NCBI GenBank assembly: GCA_902493125.1
Contig: CABUOF010000050.1
Span: 1-15,849 of the forward strand
Direction: 5' to 3'
DNA length: 15,849 bases
From: an uncultured Collinsella sp.
Lineage (GTDB): Bacteria > Actinomycetota > Coriobacteriia > Coriobacteriales > Coriobacteriaceae
Position 1 is the first letter of the stretch; each line of letters opens with the position of its first letter. A program made the position numbers and the translations under genes. This document shows, piece by piece, positions 14,973-15,849 of the stretch. A model generated the notes under the pieces. The model ran no database searches, was not told the origin of the DNA, and saw nothing but the letters and a program-made list of their open reading frames with translations.

Positions 14973-15636
14973 GACATATCCCGTCTATTACCTTGAGGAC
15001 GCAATGAACAACCTCGGGGATTGCTTCGACTATGCCGTTAACGATTACGGAGCAGAAGGATCGGAAGTTGCTGAACTCTTTTGCCTGAGCGGCGTAGCTC
15101 GCGAGTTCGAACGCGGCAACGCATGGGTAGTGTCGGGAAAGTCGGGCGTTGAACTATTTGCGCTCATCTCCGAAAGATCTGGTTACCAAACAGGGTCGAT
15201 GCCAGATCGGACCTACCGATTTGAGAAGACACCAGAATATTGGACGGGCTGGATACTGGCATATTTGCAGTGGCGCCTAGGGGGATCGTTCGAAGATCTG
15301 CTTCATGTTGTTCCATTTGATGCGCTGCGAAACCTGTACTACCCCTGGCATGAGGCCTCGGAGGAGCGCGTGGCGCGCCTTGTCTGTGATATGGCGAAGA
15401 AGGCGCCGCGTCAGACTAAACTGGCGCTAGCAAGAAAGAGGATTAAAAAAACCCAACAAGACCTGGCATACGAATCGGGTGTATCGCTCCGTTCAATCCA
15501 AATGTACGAACAGCGCCAGCGAAACATCAACGAAGCCTCGGTAACGACAGTGAGGGATATTGCAAAAGTCCTACACTGCAACATCGAAGACCTCCTAGAA
15601 CCAGTCTTCGAATACAAAGAAACAAGCGCAGCGTAA
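14938..15636 (+). CDS. Probable antitoxin: DUF3990-partner domain fused to C-terminal XRE helix-turn-helix
   Basis: The 232-residue protein has three parts. Residues 18-90 hold YLEDAMNNLGDCFDYAVNDY and SGKSGVEL, a domain known to me from genes beside DUF3990-type proteins. Residues about 98-135 hold PEYWTGWILAYLQWRLGG, a segment common in HTH proteins of gut Firmicutes. Residues about 162-222 form an XRE helix-turn-helix (ARKRIKKTQQDLAYESGVSL, then SIQMYEQRQRNI and ending in NIEDLLE). The XRE domain fits binding of the two dyads upstream of the toxin gene. ATG 14938, behind GGGAGGG, overlaps the toxin gene by 35 bp. ATG 15004 with GAGG upstream is an alternative but would cut off YLEDA. Toxin neutralisation would come from the N-terminal part; this is inferred. 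Confidence 0.78.
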   Translation: MIQELTDRGPSRTYPVYYLEDAMNNLGDCFDYAVNDYGAEGSEVAELFCLSGVAREFERGNAWVVSGKSGVELFALISERSGYQTGSMPDRTYRFEKTPEYWTGWILAYLQWRLGGSFEDLLHVVPFDALRNLYYPWHEASEERVARLVCDMAKKAPRQTKLALARKRIKKTQQDLAYESGVSLRSIQMYEQRQRNINEASVTTVRDIAKVLHCNIEDLLEPVFEYKETSAA

Positions 15637-15820
15637 ACCAAGCGCACAGGCGAAGCCTGTCACTAGTAAGTGCCCCTACCTAGCAAGAGCCCCTACCAAT
15701 AAAAAGCAACTATCAGCCCGGCGCTTTTACAAAGCGTAGGTCCCTGTAGCCGCCGTCAGCGAAGCTAACGTAGGGGAGGCCAGGGGCTTTGCCCCCAAAT
15801 CTTTCCGCAGGACGGCAGGA
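15637..15820. other. Hairpin-rich non-coding tail
   Basis: Downstream of the antitoxin no gene is visible, but several small hairpins crowd together: ACAGGC-GAA-GCCTGT (15646-15660), CACT-AGTA-AGTG (15661-15672), CGCTTT-TAC-AAAGCG (15722-15736), CGTCAGC-GAA-GCTAACG with one mismatch (15754-15770) and GGGGC-TTT-GCCCC (15783-15795). GCCCCTACC occurs twice around 15672-15697. The first hairpin may end the antitoxin transcript, although no T-run follows. The rest could be a dispersed repeat or a structured RNA; the window ends before this can be judged. Confidence 0.45.
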
Positions 15821-15849
15821 CCCCCGCCGCACGAAGTGCGCAGCGGGGG
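15795..15849 (-). repeat. Dispersed hairpin repeat, copy 2 (inverted, cut by window edge)
   Basis: Read on the minus strand this gives CCGCTGCGC (15846-15838), GTGCGGCGGGG (15832-15822), CGTCCTGCGG (15814-15805) and ATTTGG (15800-15795), the same blocks in the same order as at 3401-3453 with spacers of nearly equal length. The hairpin arms are CCCCCGC/GCGGGGG with inner CGCAC-GAA-GTGCG. Further flanking sequence is outside the window. Confidence 0.5.

Overview
This window looks like chromosomal DNA of a fermentative, anaerobic gut Coriobacteriia member, most likely Collinsella or a close relative. That assignment is inferred from the GC-rich codon use and the gene set (pyruvate formate-lyase, PTS sugar uptake, GH32 fructosidases, DegV, EngB). 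It has not been confirmed by a database search. Apart from a partial MarR regulator at the left edge, every gene is on the + strand.

Left part (1-3473): a MarR regulator runs off the left edge on the minus strand. It is followed by about 550 bp without a convincing gene, then a pyruvate formate-lyase encoded in two pieces. A 683-residue core carries the catalytic Cys-Cys pair. A separate 83-residue protein carries the glycyl-radical loop (RVSGYA). The 85-nt gap between them holds two perfect hairpins and the second gene's own Shine-Dalgarno sequence. The unit ends in a long nested inverted repeat. The activating enzyme PflA is encoded about 7 kb away (10564-11367).

Sugar island (3595-9245): a LacI-type repressor is followed by an operon of a divergent GH32-like hydrolase, a PTS EIIBC permease and a canonical GH32 sucrose-6-phosphate hydrolase. 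Four sites matching AAACGNNTGACAT, one before lacI and three before the operon, look like the repressor's operators. Two of them overlap a TTGACA-N17-TATCTT promoter. The set fits uptake of sucrose or a related fructoside as a phosphate ester, followed by hydrolysis. No EIIA domain is encoded here.

Housekeeping stretch (9332-14195): DegV-type lipid-binding protein, PflA, a membrane-anchored class A beta-lactamase-like serine hydrolase, MTA/SAH nucleosidase and the ribosome-assembly GTPase EngB.

Right part (14226-15849): an apparent toxin-antitoxin module. A DUF3990-type protein (ADP-ribosyltransferase-like fold family) overlaps a downstream gene with a C-terminal XRE helix-turn-helix. Upstream is a 20-bp perfect palindrome followed by T6. 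Each of its arms is itself a TATCAC-N4-GTGATA palindrome, so it can act both as the EngB terminator and as a double operator for the module. The last 200 bp are packed with small triloop hairpins and end in an inverted copy of the repeat found after the pyruvate formate-lyase genes.

The two most interesting items are the split pyruvate formate-lyase and the DUF3990/XRE module with its nested palindrome.
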